In this document: piece after piece, positions 36,757-44,981 of the stretch
Layout of the letters: every line of letters starts with the position of its first letter
Position numbering within the stretch: the first letter of the stretch is position 1
Assembly: GCF_002288365.1 (NCBI RefSeq)
Contig: NZ_CP016782.1
Location: 124,001-188,000 of the forward strand
Source of the DNA: Candidatus Planktophila limnetica
Lineage (GTDB): Bacteria; Actinomycetota; Actinomycetes; Nanopelagicales; Nanopelagicaceae
Direction: 5' to 3'
Length of the DNA stretch: 64,000 nucleotides
Notes under the pieces: model-generated
What the model was told of the DNA's origin: nothing
Database searches by the model: none
Seen by the model: only the letters and a program-made list of their open reading frames with translations
Program-made: the position numbers and the translations under genes

Positions 36757-36873
36757 ATGAGCGAAATCTTGCCGAATATAACCACGGATGAAATAGATCA
36801 CGAACAAGCCCTCGAAGATGCACGCCGCGAAGCAGAAATAAAAGCGGATAAACCGCCCCACCACGAAAATTAA
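36757..36873 (+). CDS. small acidic protein, 38 aa
   Basis: A short frame reading MSEILPNITTDEIDHEQALE then DARREAEIKADKPPHHEN. It has a near-perfect ribosome-binding site CGGAGG ending seven bases before the ATG, 55 bases after the divergent MMPL start. The composition is charged and helical (ARREAEIKAD) with a His-rich tail. It ends exactly where the convergent fmdB gene ends. I do not recognise the protein. The strong Shine-Dalgarno and clean fit make expression likely. Confidence 0.6.
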   Translation: MSEILPNITTDEIDHEQALEDARREAEIKADKPPHHEN

Positions 36874-37116
36874 TTATTCAGTTTTTGGTGTGGGTGCAGG
36901 TGTTGGCGTCGGTGGTGTTGGAGTTTTAGCAGTATTTGATTTTGCAGAATCAGTTTTATAAAAACCAGAACCTTTAAATACAACGCCGACTGCAGAATAA
37001 ATCTTTCTTACCTCACCCTTACATTCAGGACAGGTTGTTAGTGAGGCTTCGGTAAAAGATTGAAATGCCTCAAACTGGTGGTCACAGTCAGCGCATGCAT
37101 ATTGATACGTAGGCAT
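36874..37116 (-). CDS. FmdB-type zinc-ribbon protein
   Basis: 80-aa protein with a zinc ribbon: YACADCDHQFEAFQ near residue 6 and TTCPECKGEVRKIYSAV near 32, two CxxC knuckles. GVVFKGSGFYKTDS near 50 follows, as in FmdB proteins. The tail is Pro/Thr-rich (PTPPTPTPAPTP), likely disordered. FmdB (regulatory protein) family members have unknown function; in M. tuberculosis a member (Rv0991c) was described as a chaperone-related protein and sits one gene from 5-FCL. Here three copper-type and ACAD genes are inserted between them. Confidence 0.9.
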   Translation of the reverse strand: MPTYQYACADCDHQFEAFQSFTEASLTTCPECKGEVRKIYSAVGVVFKGSGFYKTDSAKSNTAKTPTPPTPTPAPTPKTE

Positions 37117-37219
37117 CTGACTATTCCTTTCCGCTATTTATCCCAGTTTTGGGGTAGAAACCAAGTCTAAAGAAGTGGGAAGATAGATGCGAATTACGGT
37201 GGCGAAAAGGGGGAGCGCA

Positions 37220-37741
37220 ATGAAGATCATGCGGATTTTAAGCATTGCAGTAATAGCGCTGTTCATAAGCGCGCCAGCAATAAATGCAAATTCTCTGACA
37301 GCCACTAATCCAATGAGTGGCGCGACCGTAACTGTGGCACCAAGTGCTGTCAGTGTTACAGGACAAGTACCACTTATTGATGCCGGTAATTCAATGGAAG
37401 TAACTGATCCACAAGGCAAGCGAGTCGATGACGGAGTTCTTGCAATCGATGGAGCAAGTGCGGTCATTGGTTTAAAGACTCTCAAAGTTGCGGGTGTTTA
37501 CACAGTTACATACACACTCTTTGCAGAAAATGATGTTCCGCTGGAAGGTTCCTTTAGATTTACTTTTGCGGCTCCAAGTGAAATTTCTACTCCACAACCA
37601 ATTCCAACCGAAACCACAAGTGCAAAAGCTGAAGTGAGCGATTGGGGAACAAATGCTTTTGTTATTGGATTACTAGTTGTTGCATTCTTTGTTCTTGTTC
37701 TCCTCTCTTTATATGCACGAAAGATATTTAAAGAGAGATGA
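37220..37741 (+). CDS. CopC-like secreted/anchored protein lacking the copper site
   Basis: 173 aa from ATG 37220, chosen for GGGGGAGC just upstream. The signal peptide runs about 1-22, a CopC-like Ig domain about 25-125 (TNPMSGATVTVAPSAV, GVYTVTYTLFAEN, EGSFRFTF), a linker and a C-terminal membrane anchor (about 145-167) with a basic end. Classical CopC has an N-terminal His and a second His in DGHPVSG; here the region reads ENDVPLEG. The whole protein contains no His and no Cys, so the copper brace is lost. Its stop overlaps the CopD gene by 4 bases (ATGA). Confidence 0.82.
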   Translation: MKIMRILSIAVIALFISAPAINANSLTATNPMSGATVTVAPSAVSVTGQVPLIDAGNSMEVTDPQGKRVDDGVLAIDGASAVIGLKTLKVAGVYTVTYTLFAENDVPLEGSFRFTFAAPSEISTPQPIPTETTSAKAEVSDWGTNAFVIGLLVVAFFVLVLLSLYARKIFKER

Positions 37742-39591
37742 TTTCTGCTCTGGTCACAGCCAGTAAATTCTTTTCAACCCTTTCAAGTTTTGTAACTATT
37801 GGAGCACTGCTGGCCCTTGCCTTTTTGGTCCTAGATAAAGAAGGCAAACTTTCTACCAGTGGAATGAAAATTCGATCTATCATCTCGATTTCTGCACTCC
37901 TCTGGTTTTTAAGTAGCTTTTTAAATATTTTCTTTACATTAGCTAATATTTTGGGCGAACCACTCTCAGCGGTTTTAGATCCAACCGTTTTACAATCATT
38001 CATATTTCAAATCTCTTTGGGCCAGTACCTATTTTTCCAAGCCGTTATTGCATTATTTGTGGCGATAACTTCTCGCGTAATAACTTCCCCTGGATACACC
38101 GCAATCCTTTTGATGATCTCACTCATTGCCATTGCAGCTCCAGTTTTTCAAAGTCACTCAGCATCTAGCGGTTCACACGCCCTTGCAATCGGATCCTTAT
38201 TTGTTCACGTTATAGCACTCTCATTTTGGGTGGGTGGGGTAATAGCAATTGCCCTACTCAATGAAAATGACCGCAAAATTTCTTTACCGCGGTTTAGTCA
38301 TATTGCTTTATGGGCAGCAATCGCAGTTGTTATAAGTGGAGTGCTAAATGCGAGTGCTCGACTCAATTTTGCGGCTGCTTGGTCGACTAGCTATGCATAC
38401 GTCGTAATTATCAAAGTTGCTATTACATCAATCTTGCTTTTCTTCGGTTACAAGCACAGAAATCACTTAGCCGCTAAACCATCTGTTAATTGGGGTGCGA
38501 TGACTCGCCTGATTTCAGTAGAAGCAGCCATCATGATTTTTGTAACAGCCCTTGGTTCGTGGCTCTCTTCTAATCAACCGCCTGTGCGTGGTGGTGAACA
38601 ACCATTTAATGCAGCACTTGCAGTTGCAGGGTTAAAAATGCCGGAAGAACCAACTTTAAAACGAATTCTTTTTGAATATGACCCAGATATTCTGATGATT
38701 GGTTTGCTTGTGTTGGCTGTGGCTCTTTATATAAAGGGTGTTGTTGTTCTGACTCGACGTGGAGATAAATGGCCAGTGGGTCGGACAATTTCATTTGCGT
38801 TAGGTATTTCTGCAATTGATTTTGCAACTAGTGGCGGACTTGGTGTGTATGCGCACTTTGCTTTTTCATGGCACATGGTGGCGCACATGGTTTTAGGAAT
38901 GATTGCACCGATTGGAATAGTTCTAGGTGCTCCAATTACTCTGGCACTTCGCACGTTGCCACAATCTCGAGATGGTGTTGAACGAGGTGTGCGTGGTTTG
39001 TTAATTACCGCTTTGCATTCACGATATTCGCGAACAATTACTAATCCAGTTGTTGCTCTGGCAATATTTGATGGATCTCTCTTTGCTCTTTATTTCACAT
39101 CATTGTTTGGCGGAATGATGCAGAGCCACCAAGGTCACCTCTTTATGAATATTCACTTCATACTTGCAGGAATACTCTTTTTCCATGTAATTGTTGGCGT
39201 AGATCCAAATCCAAGAAAAGTTCCACATCTCGTACGCATTGTTATTCTCTTTGCTGCAATGAGTATTCATGCCTTCTTCTCTGTGGCACTTATGTCTACA
39301 ACCACTTTGATTGATGGCGGATATTTTGAATCCCTTCAACGTCCATGGTCTTTGGACTTACTTGCAGACCAACAATCAGGTGGCGCTATCGGTTGGGCAA
39401 TGGGAGAGATTCCAATTCTCATCGCTCTGATTGCTACATTCATCCAGTGGATGCGCGATGATTCGCATGAGGCAAAACGCATAGACCGTAATACCGCTCG
39501 CAAGGCAGCACTTGGCCAACCAGATGAACTTGCGGAGTACAACTTGTACCTCAATAATTTAAATAAGAGAGACAGAGAGGCGAATCAGTAA
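37738..39591 (+). CDS. CopD-CtaG fusion membrane protein
   Basis: 617-aa polytopic protein. The N-terminal CopD-like module (about 60-280) has the SHSASSGSHA and FVHVIALSFWVGG motifs. The C-terminal CtaG-like (caa3_CtaG) module (about 315-590) has HMVAHMVLGMIAP near residue 380, MMQSHQGHLFMNIHFI near 460 and AFFSVALM near 506, with conserved His residues. The fusion is common in actinobacteria and is linked to copper import or delivery to cytochrome oxidase. It is coupled to the CopC-like gene by 4 bp and to the acyl-CoA dehydrogenase gene by 1 bp. Confidence 0.87.
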   Translation: MISALVTASKFFSTLSSFVTIGALLALAFLVLDKEGKLSTSGMKIRSIISISALLWFLSSFLNIFFTLANILGEPLSAVLDPTVLQSFIFQISLGQYLFFQAVIALFVAITSRVITSPGYTAILLMISLIAIAAPVFQSHSASSGSHALAIGSLFVHVIALSFWVGGVIAIALLNENDRKISLPRFSHIALWAAIAVVISGVLNASARLNFAAAWSTSYAYVVIIKVAITSILLFFGYKHRNHLAAKPSVNWGAMTRLISVEAAIMIFVTALGSWLSSNQPPVRGGEQPFNAALAVAGLKMPEEPTLKRILFEYDPDILMIGLLVLAVALYIKGVVVLTRRGDKWPVGRTISFALGISAIDFATSGGLGVYAHFAFSWHMVAHMVLGMIAPIGIVLGAPITLALRTLPQSRDGVERGVRGLLITALHSRYSRTITNPVVALAIFDGSLFALYFTSLFGGMMQSHQGHLFMNIHFILAGILFFHVIVGVDPNPRKVPHLVRIVILFAAMSIHAFFSVALMSTTTLIDGGYFESLQRPWSLDLLADQQSGGAIGWAMGEIPILIALIATFIQWMRDDSHEAKRIDRNTARKAALGQPDELAEYNLYLNNLNKRDREANQ

Positions 39592-40736
39592 TGGATGCAC
39601 TTTTTTCATTGCCACGTGAATACGAAGAACTTCGTCAAAGCGTTCGCTCTCTTGCTCAAAAAGAAATTGCTCCACACGCAAAAGCTGTTGATGAAGATCA
39701 TCGTTATCCGATTGAAGCTGCACAAGCGCTAGCAAAAGCTGGATTATCTGCAGCTCACGTTCCAACAGAATTTGGTGGAGATGGCGCGGATGCACTTGCT
39801 GTCGTACTTATCATTGAAGAAGTTGCACGTGCATGCGGTTCGTCATCTCTTATACCTGCTGTAAACAAATTAGGTTCGATGCCATTAATTCTTGGGGGAA
39901 CATCTGAACAGAAAAAAAGATGGCTAACTCCATTGGCACAAGGTAAAGGTTTTTCTTATTGTCTTTCTGAGTCCGAAGCAGGATCCGATGCTGCATCTCT
40001 TCGAACCAAAGCAACGAAGAGTGGCGATAAATGGATTATTAATGGAAGTAAAAAATGGATTTCAAACGCCGAGGTTTCAGATTTCTACACCGTAATTGCA
40101 CAAACAGATCCAGCACTTGGATCCAAAGGAATTACAGCATTCGTAGTTGAGAAAACTGATGCTGGAGTTTCATTTGGTTCACCCGAGAAGAAAATGGGAT
40201 TTCGAGGTTCTCCAACTCGTGAGGTGTATTTCGATAATGTAGAAATCTCAGATGATCGACGCATTGGCGAAGTTGGTAACGGTTTTGTACTCGCAATGGA
40301 TACTCTAGATCACACACGAATTACGATTGCAGCACAAGCAATTGGGTTAGCGCAAGGCGCATTAGATATTGCAACGGCGTATTCTCATGAGCGCAAGCAA
40401 TTTAATAAGCCAATCTTTGATTTTCAAGGTGTTCAATTTATGTTGGCAGATATGGCAATGAATATTGAAGCCGCACGCCAACTTACTTATGCGGCGGCAG
40501 TGAAGAGTGAAAATGGCGAAAAAGATTTAAAGTTCTTCTCTGCATCAAGTAAGTGCTTTGCCAGTGATGTGGCAATGAAAGTTACACAGGATGCCGTGCA
40601 GATTCTTGGCGGATATGGGTATGTATCTGATTATCCAGTTGAGCGAATGATGCGAGATGCCAAACTTACACAAATTTATGAAGGTACAAATCAGGTACAA
40701 AGAATTGTGATTGCTCGCAACTTACCCGTCCGTTAG
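39591..40736 (+). CDS. acyl-CoA dehydrogenase
   Basis: FAD enzyme of 381 aa oxidising acyl-CoA to enoyl-CoA. FAD/substrate motifs are YCLSESEAGSDAASLRT near residue 122 and WISNAEVSDFYTVIAQ near 157. GFRGSPTREVYFDNVEI is at about 203, and the C-terminal YEGTNQVQRIVIAR near residue 363 carries the catalytic Glu. Chain-length specificity (butyryl/branched-chain) is not deducible. It overlaps the CopD-CtaG stop by one base, an odd functional pairing likely due to genome compaction, and converges on 5-FCL with a 4-bp overlap. Confidence 0.92.
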   Translation: MDALFSLPREYEELRQSVRSLAQKEIAPHAKAVDEDHRYPIEAAQALAKAGLSAAHVPTEFGGDGADALAVVLIIEEVARACGSSSLIPAVNKLGSMPLILGGTSEQKKRWLTPLAQGKGFSYCLSESEAGSDAASLRTKATKSGDKWIINGSKKWISNAEVSDFYTVIAQTDPALGSKGITAFVVEKTDAGVSFGSPEKKMGFRGSPTREVYFDNVEISDDRRIGEVGNGFVLAMDTLDHTRITIAAQAIGLAQGALDIATAYSHERKQFNKPIFDFQGVQFMLADMAMNIEAARQLTYAAAVKSENGEKDLKFFSASSKCFASDVAMKVTQDAVQILGGYGYVSDYPVERMMRDAKLTQIYEGTNQVQRIVIARNLPVR

Positions 40737-41275
40737 TTTTTATTAAATCGCACAATTAAATCGGGTGTAGCTGCTGCATCAACGGCAATATCGTGTGATT
40801 CTCGTGGCAGTACTTCACTCGTAACTTCACCAGAATGAACCAGAGCAATTTTCCAACCAGACATAGTTGGCAGTGCGCGGTCGTAATATCCGCCACCTTG
40901 TCCAAGTCGATACCCATCGCGATCAATTCGAAGAGCAGGCACAATCACCACATCTATTGCTGGCAGTACAGAAATCACTTCACCCACAGGTTCTAGAATA
41001 TTTTTCTTTTCAATCAATTTACTTTCATCGCCATCCCAAAAAATCCAGTCAATGTGATCTTTGTTTACACGGGGCAGAATCAGAGTTTTTCCTGATTTTA
41101 TTAGCGCGCGATTTAGTTCCACAGTACTAGGTTCGTGACCATAGGAAACATAGCTGGCAACAATTGTGGCCTGCATTACTTCTGGAGTTGAAAGTACATT
41201 TGTATAGACCGCAGGGATAAAAGCCTCACGCCTTTCGCGGCGATATCGCTCACGCATATGTGCTTTATCTTTCAT
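40733..41275 (-). CDS. 5-formyltetrahydrofolate cyclo-ligase
   Basis: Converts 5-formyl-THF to 5,10-methenyl-THF with ATP; 180 aa, cytosolic folate salvage. The N-terminal basic region RERYRRERREAF, YVSYGHEPSTVELN near residue 43 and the ATP/substrate motif GYRLGQGGGYYDRAL near residue 120 are visible. The actinobacterial order FmdB/5-FCL-galU-moeA-rimJ is preserved around it, but galU is missing. Confidence 0.93.
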   Translation of the reverse strand: MKDKAHMRERYRRERREAFIPAVYTNVLSTPEVMQATIVASYVSYGHEPSTVELNRALIKSGKTLILPRVNKDHIDWIFWDGDESKLIEKKNILEPVGEVISVLPAIDVVIVPALRIDRDGYRLGQGGGYYDRALPTMSGWKIALVHSGEVTSEVLPRESHDIAVDAAATPDLIVRFNKN

Positions 41276-41319
41276 CGCAAATCCCCTAGAAATCTAGTCA
41301 CTACAAGTATGGTGTGATT

Positions 41320-42231
41320 ATGGCAGAGCAAATGCGCGTAGATGAGTTCCTCAGTTCATTACTGGGAATTTGTCACCCACTTGAGCCACTTGATTTACCG
41401 TTATTAGATGCGCACGGTGCAACACTGGCGCAAGATATTTATGCTGGCGAAAGATTAGTTCTACGAGCCAATAGCCGAATCCGCTCCACGCAGATTGGAT
41501 TGGCAGCATCAATTGGCCTTGATCACTTACCTACAAGACCTCATCCACGCGTTGTAATTTTGTCGGCAGGACCAGATTTGGTAGAGCCAGGACAAAAACT
41601 TAAAGCCGACGAAGAGTTTGAGACTAATTCTTGGTTACTCACAACAGCCGTTCGCGAAGTGGGTGCAATTGGCTATCGAGTGCACTCAATTCCAGATGAT
41701 GAGGAAGAATTATTAGGCGTAATCGAAGATCAATTAGTACGCGCAGATCTAATAGTTATTAGCGGTGAACGCAACGATGATTCATTTGATCTCATAACCC
41801 GAACCCTGCAAAAAATGGGTGAGATAACAACTCTTGATCTAGCAATTGAAAATAGTGGACGCCATAATTTCGGTCAGATCGGACCCGACAAAACTCCTGT
41901 GGTGACACTGCCCGGGGATCCAATTAATGCATATATCTCTTTCGAACTCTTTGTTCGTCCAATGATTCGCACAATGCTCGGAGCCTCAACAATTCATCGT
42001 CCATCAGTAAAAGCAAAACTAGAAAAAGCAATCACTTCAACTCCAGGTACTCGTTCGTATGTTCGAGCGATACTCTCTGAAGATGCCAGCTCTGTGCGGG
42101 CATTAGATATTCAAGATGAAATTTCTACGCTTTCAGATGCAAACTCTTTTATTGCACTGAGCGAGAAGGATGAAAAAATTTCGGCAGGTGCATCTGTGAA
42201 CGTTGTGGTGCTCGAACGGCGATACATTTAA
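41320..42231 (+). CDS. glp: MoeA-derived Glp-like protein without domain II or active site
   Basis: 303 aa (a GTG at 41314 adds two), against about 400 for MoeA. The N-terminal helix VDEFLSSLLG and LAQDIYA are MoeA-like, but the chain jumps near residue 43 from there to RLVLRANSRIRSTQIGLAAS, so the DNSAMDGYA stretch and all of domain II are missing. The MPT-binding domain III remains (PRVVILSAGPDLVEPG near 75), but SGGVS is SGERN (148-152). Domain IV follows LPGDPINAYISFE (about 197). The neighbours rimJ and SepX/GlpR match the corynebacterial gephyrin-like divisome protein Glp, whose partner is GlpR, so a division role is inferred over molybdenum cofactor synthesis. Confidence 0.8.
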   Translation: MAEQMRVDEFLSSLLGICHPLEPLDLPLLDAHGATLAQDIYAGERLVLRANSRIRSTQIGLAASIGLDHLPTRPHPRVVILSAGPDLVEPGQKLKADEEFETNSWLLTTAVREVGAIGYRVHSIPDDEEELLGVIEDQLVRADLIVISGERNDDSFDLITRTLQKMGEITTLDLAIENSGRHNFGQIGPDKTPVVTLPGDPINAYISFELFVRPMIRTMLGASTIHRPSVKAKLEKAITSTPGTRSYVRAILSEDASSVRALDIQDEISTLSDANSFIALSEKDEKISAGASVNVVVLERRYI

Positions 42232-42816
42232 ATGCGCGATCATTCTTGGCCAGTAACACTTCACGGTACAGAAATTCACCTAAAGCCTCTTCGATTTAGA
42301 GATAGAAAAAAATGGCTTGAAGTTCGTGCGCATAATCGTGAATGGCTATCGCCCTGGGAAGCAACTCTTCCATTTACTCCAGGAAGTGACCCTGAATCAT
42401 TACAAAAAGAACTTCCATCTTTTTTCCGGTTGGTTCGAACCCTTAATCGAGAATCACGAGATGGCCGATCCATTTCATTTGCAATGTGGCATCAAAATAA
42501 TTTAATCGGACAAATATCTATGGGAGGCATCATTCTTGGCGCACTACGCGGTGCCCATATTGGATATTGGATTGACCGTGAATACGCAGGACGGGGATAT
42601 ACAACCGAAGCTGTTAACTTAATGACCGAATATGGCTTTTCAGTCCTAGCACTTCATCGAATAGAAATTAATCTTCGCCCTGAAAATGCAGCATCTCGTA
42701 GGGTTGCCGAGAAAGCTGGATATGTATTTGAAGGAGAGCGCTCTCGATACTTACATATTGATGGGGATTGGCGAGATCATCTTTCATTCGTAAAAGAAAA
42801 CCCATTAATTAAGTAA
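42232..42816 (+). CDS. rimJ: GNAT N-acetyltransferase, RimJ/RimL type
   Basis: 194-aa acetyltransferase; family members acetylate the N-terminus of ribosomal protein S5 or other proteins. The acetyl-CoA fold is visible: HIGYWIDREYAGRGYTTEAV (about 103-122), ALHRIEINLRPENAASRRVAEK near 140 (shown over 20 residues as two overlapping parts) and GYVFEGERSRYLHIDGDWRDH near residue 160. The ATG directly follows the glp stop, so translation is coupled. The same gene lies between moeA/glp and sepX in other actinobacteria. The true substrate here is unknown. Confidence 0.9.
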   Translation: MRDHSWPVTLHGTEIHLKPLRFRDRKKWLEVRAHNREWLSPWEATLPFTPGSDPESLQKELPSFFRLVRTLNRESRDGRSISFAMWHQNNLIGQISMGGIILGALRGAHIGYWIDREYAGRGYTTEAVNLMTEYGFSVLALHRIEINLRPENAASRRVAEKAGYVFEGERSRYLHIDGDWRDHLSFVKENPLIK

Positions 42817-42886
42817 ATAAAAAGCAGAGCGAAATCGGCACTGAAATACCCGATAGGTCCGATATCTCCCTCTATCTTTATACATC

Positions 42887-43663
42887 ATGGCTTCAGGACT
42901 CATTTATGTGGCAATCATCGGAATGTGGGTTGCCTATTTCTTGCCTCGCTGGGTTCATGACAGAAATGAATTTTCAGGAAAATCAATTGAACGTTACAAA
43001 AGCGCACTTCGCGTTGTAGCAAATAGTTCGCCAGGTGGAAGTTCTGGATCTGGAGTAATTCATACAGATTTAGATCACGAAGCTAAAGTTGCACAAAGAC
43101 TTATGCAAAGAAGAATAACTTTTGCAATCCTAATTATTTCACTCCTCACAACAATTGTCGGTGGTCTAATGAATTCAATGAAAATTACTTTTGCACTTAT
43201 TCCACTAACTGGAATAATCATTTACGTTGCCCACGTAAGGCGACAAACAATTAGTGAGAAGTTGTATAAACGACGAATAAGAAACCTACAAAAAGGTCAA
43301 TCTGGTACATCAGGTACAAATCTCTCTGAAGTTGTTAGCAATGTGACTCAAAAAGAACATTGGATTCCTCTTTCAGAACGTGAATTATCTGGCGTTGTAA
43401 TTTTGCCAAAAGGCTCGGCTGAAAATCGTGGCGCGTGGCAACCAAATGAAGTTCCAGTTCCAACATATGTAAATGCTCCTAAGGCCGTAACACCGCGAAG
43501 AACGATTGACTTAACAACTCCTGGTCAGTGGAGTGATGATCAAGAGCGCTTGGCTCGCGAAGCACTCGCAGCAGCTACTCCTTCACGTGATCAAGTATTT
43601 GATCAAGACCTGGCAGAGCAAGCGGTTGAAAAACTCAATCGCTCGCGTGCGGCAAACGAATAA
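42887..43663 (+). CDS. sepX: divisome protein SepX/GlpR
   Basis: 258-aa membrane protein. The N-terminal anchor SGLIYVAIIGMWVAYFLPRW (about 3-22) is typical for the actinobacterial SepX/GlpR family, then a cytosolic polar stretch, a pair of helices (about 78-118) and a long cytosolic tail (about 120-258). SepX is a division protein in Streptomyces; in Corynebacterium GlpR is the membrane receptor for the gephyrin-like Glp. The neighbour glp supports the same role. The -10-like TATCTT sits 14 bases before the ATG with no Shine-Dalgarno, so the message may be leaderless (inference). Confidence 0.85.
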   Translation: MASGLIYVAIIGMWVAYFLPRWVHDRNEFSGKSIERYKSALRVVANSSPGGSSGSGVIHTDLDHEAKVAQRLMQRRITFAILIISLLTTIVGGLMNSMKITFALIPLTGIIIYVAHVRRQTISEKLYKRRIRNLQKGQSGTSGTNLSEVVSNVTQKEHWIPLSERELSGVVILPKGSAENRGAWQPNEVPVPTYVNAPKAVTPRRTIDLTTPGQWSDDQERLAREALAAATPSRDQVFDQDLAEQAVEKLNRSRAANE

Positions 43664-43664
43664 T

Positions 43665-44939
43665 CTAAATCCAGGACGCAAACCACATTCGCATATGCCA
43701 CTGTGCATATGTGATTACTTCGCCTAAATAAAGAGGCAAAAAGTAAATAAAATTAAGGAAAACCACAGCAACAAAACCAAGGATTATTACTTGGGCATTT
43801 GCGGGGTTTTTACTGCGATCTATAAATAGCTTTGCACAGTAAACGAGTGCCAGAATCAAAAACGGCTCAAAGACAATGGCATAAAAACTAAATACGGTGC
43901 GCTTTTGAAAGAAGAACCAGGGCAGATAACCCGCAATAACTCCAAGTAAAATGAATGTTAATTTGCTATCAACGTTGCGATGATAGAACTGCCAGGCCCA
44001 CAATCCGATGAGTACTACTAATGCAATCGTTGCGCTCCACCAAAGAACCGGTGTGCCCAAAGCCAAGACTTCTTGCGCACAACTCTTACTCCCACAACCT
44101 GTTGGGGATTCATAAAAAAATGAAGTTGGTCTACGCATGATTAACCAACCCCAAGGGTTTGCTTGGTAGGCGTGTTTTTCAATTAGTGAAGTATGAAAAT
44201 CCAACATTTGCTTGTGATAGTAAATAAGGGAACTAAACGGATTAGATGCATAAGTGCGATCCCAACCACGATTGCTAGCAAACCAACCAATCCAGGAAGT
44301 GAGATAAATCCCGATGGGCAAAATCGCAAATTGAAGAACGCGCGTTGCAAGTGTGCGCAGTAATTCTCGTTCAGGATTTTCTCGGTACAGTCTGTAAAGA
44401 GTTACCAAACCAAATAAGAATATAAAATAAAGCGCACTCCACTTAGTAGCAATTGCTAGACCGAAGAAGATACTTGCAAACCAATACTGTTGCCTGAACC
44501 AAAAATATGCTGCAGTTAAGATAAATAATGTAAGAAATAGATCCAGCAATGCTGTACGAGAATGAACTAGCAGCAAGCCATCAAAAGCCAGAAGCGCAGC
44601 TGTGACAGCAGTTAAAAATGGTGAGCGGAAGAGTTCGTGCGCTAAACGCGCTGCAATCAAAATAATTAGCGTTCCGGCAATTGCCACGGCAATTCGCCAA
44701 CCAAATTCGTTATCACCAAAGATTTTTATTCCAAGGGCTATGCACCATTTTCCAACTGGAGGATGCACAACGAACTCCGGTTTAGATCCGGCAACCTCTA
44801 CGCCATATTTTAGAAAGTCTCGTGCACCATCAACGTAGTAAAGCTCATCAAAAACAAAGCCCTTTGGATTACCTAGATTAATTACCCGTAGGAAAAATGA
44901 AGCGATTGCTATGAGAACTGGTGCAATGCTTGCAATCAT
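43665..44939 (-). CDS. pmt: protein O-mannosyltransferase (PMT)
   Basis: 424-aa polytopic glycosyltransferase moving mannose from polyprenyl-phosphate-mannose to secreted proteins. The catalytic region GFVFDELYYVDGARDFLKYG lies in the first loop (about 28-47) with the DE pair and continues to HPPVGKW. About eleven to twelve hydrophobic segments follow. The M. tuberculosis counterpart Rv1002c also sits beside rsmI. It is divergent from rsmI. The start at the ATG of 44939 lacks a Shine-Dalgarno and could be wrong by a few codons. Confidence 0.9.
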   Translation of the reverse strand: MIASIAPVLIAIASFFLRVINLGNPKGFVFDELYYVDGARDFLKYGVEVAGSKPEFVVHPPVGKWCIALGIKIFGDNEFGWRIAVAIAGTLIILIAARLAHELFRSPFLTAVTAALLAFDGLLLVHSRTALLDLFLTLFILTAAYFWFRQQYWFASIFFGLAIATKWSALYFIFLFGLVTLYRLYRENPERELLRTLATRVLQFAILPIGIYLTSWIGWFASNRGWDRTYASNPFSSLIYYHKQMLDFHTSLIEKHAYQANPWGWLIMRRPTSFFYESPTGCGSKSCAQEVLALGTPVLWWSATIALVVLIGLWAWQFYHRNVDSKLTFILLGVIAGYLPWFFFQKRTVFSFYAIVFEPFLILALVYCAKLFIDRSKNPANAQVIILGFVAVVFLNFIYFLPLYLGEVITYAQWHMRMWFASWI

Positions 44940-44981
44940 AGGGATAGCGTATCCGAGGCCAATTACTGAGATGATTACGCC

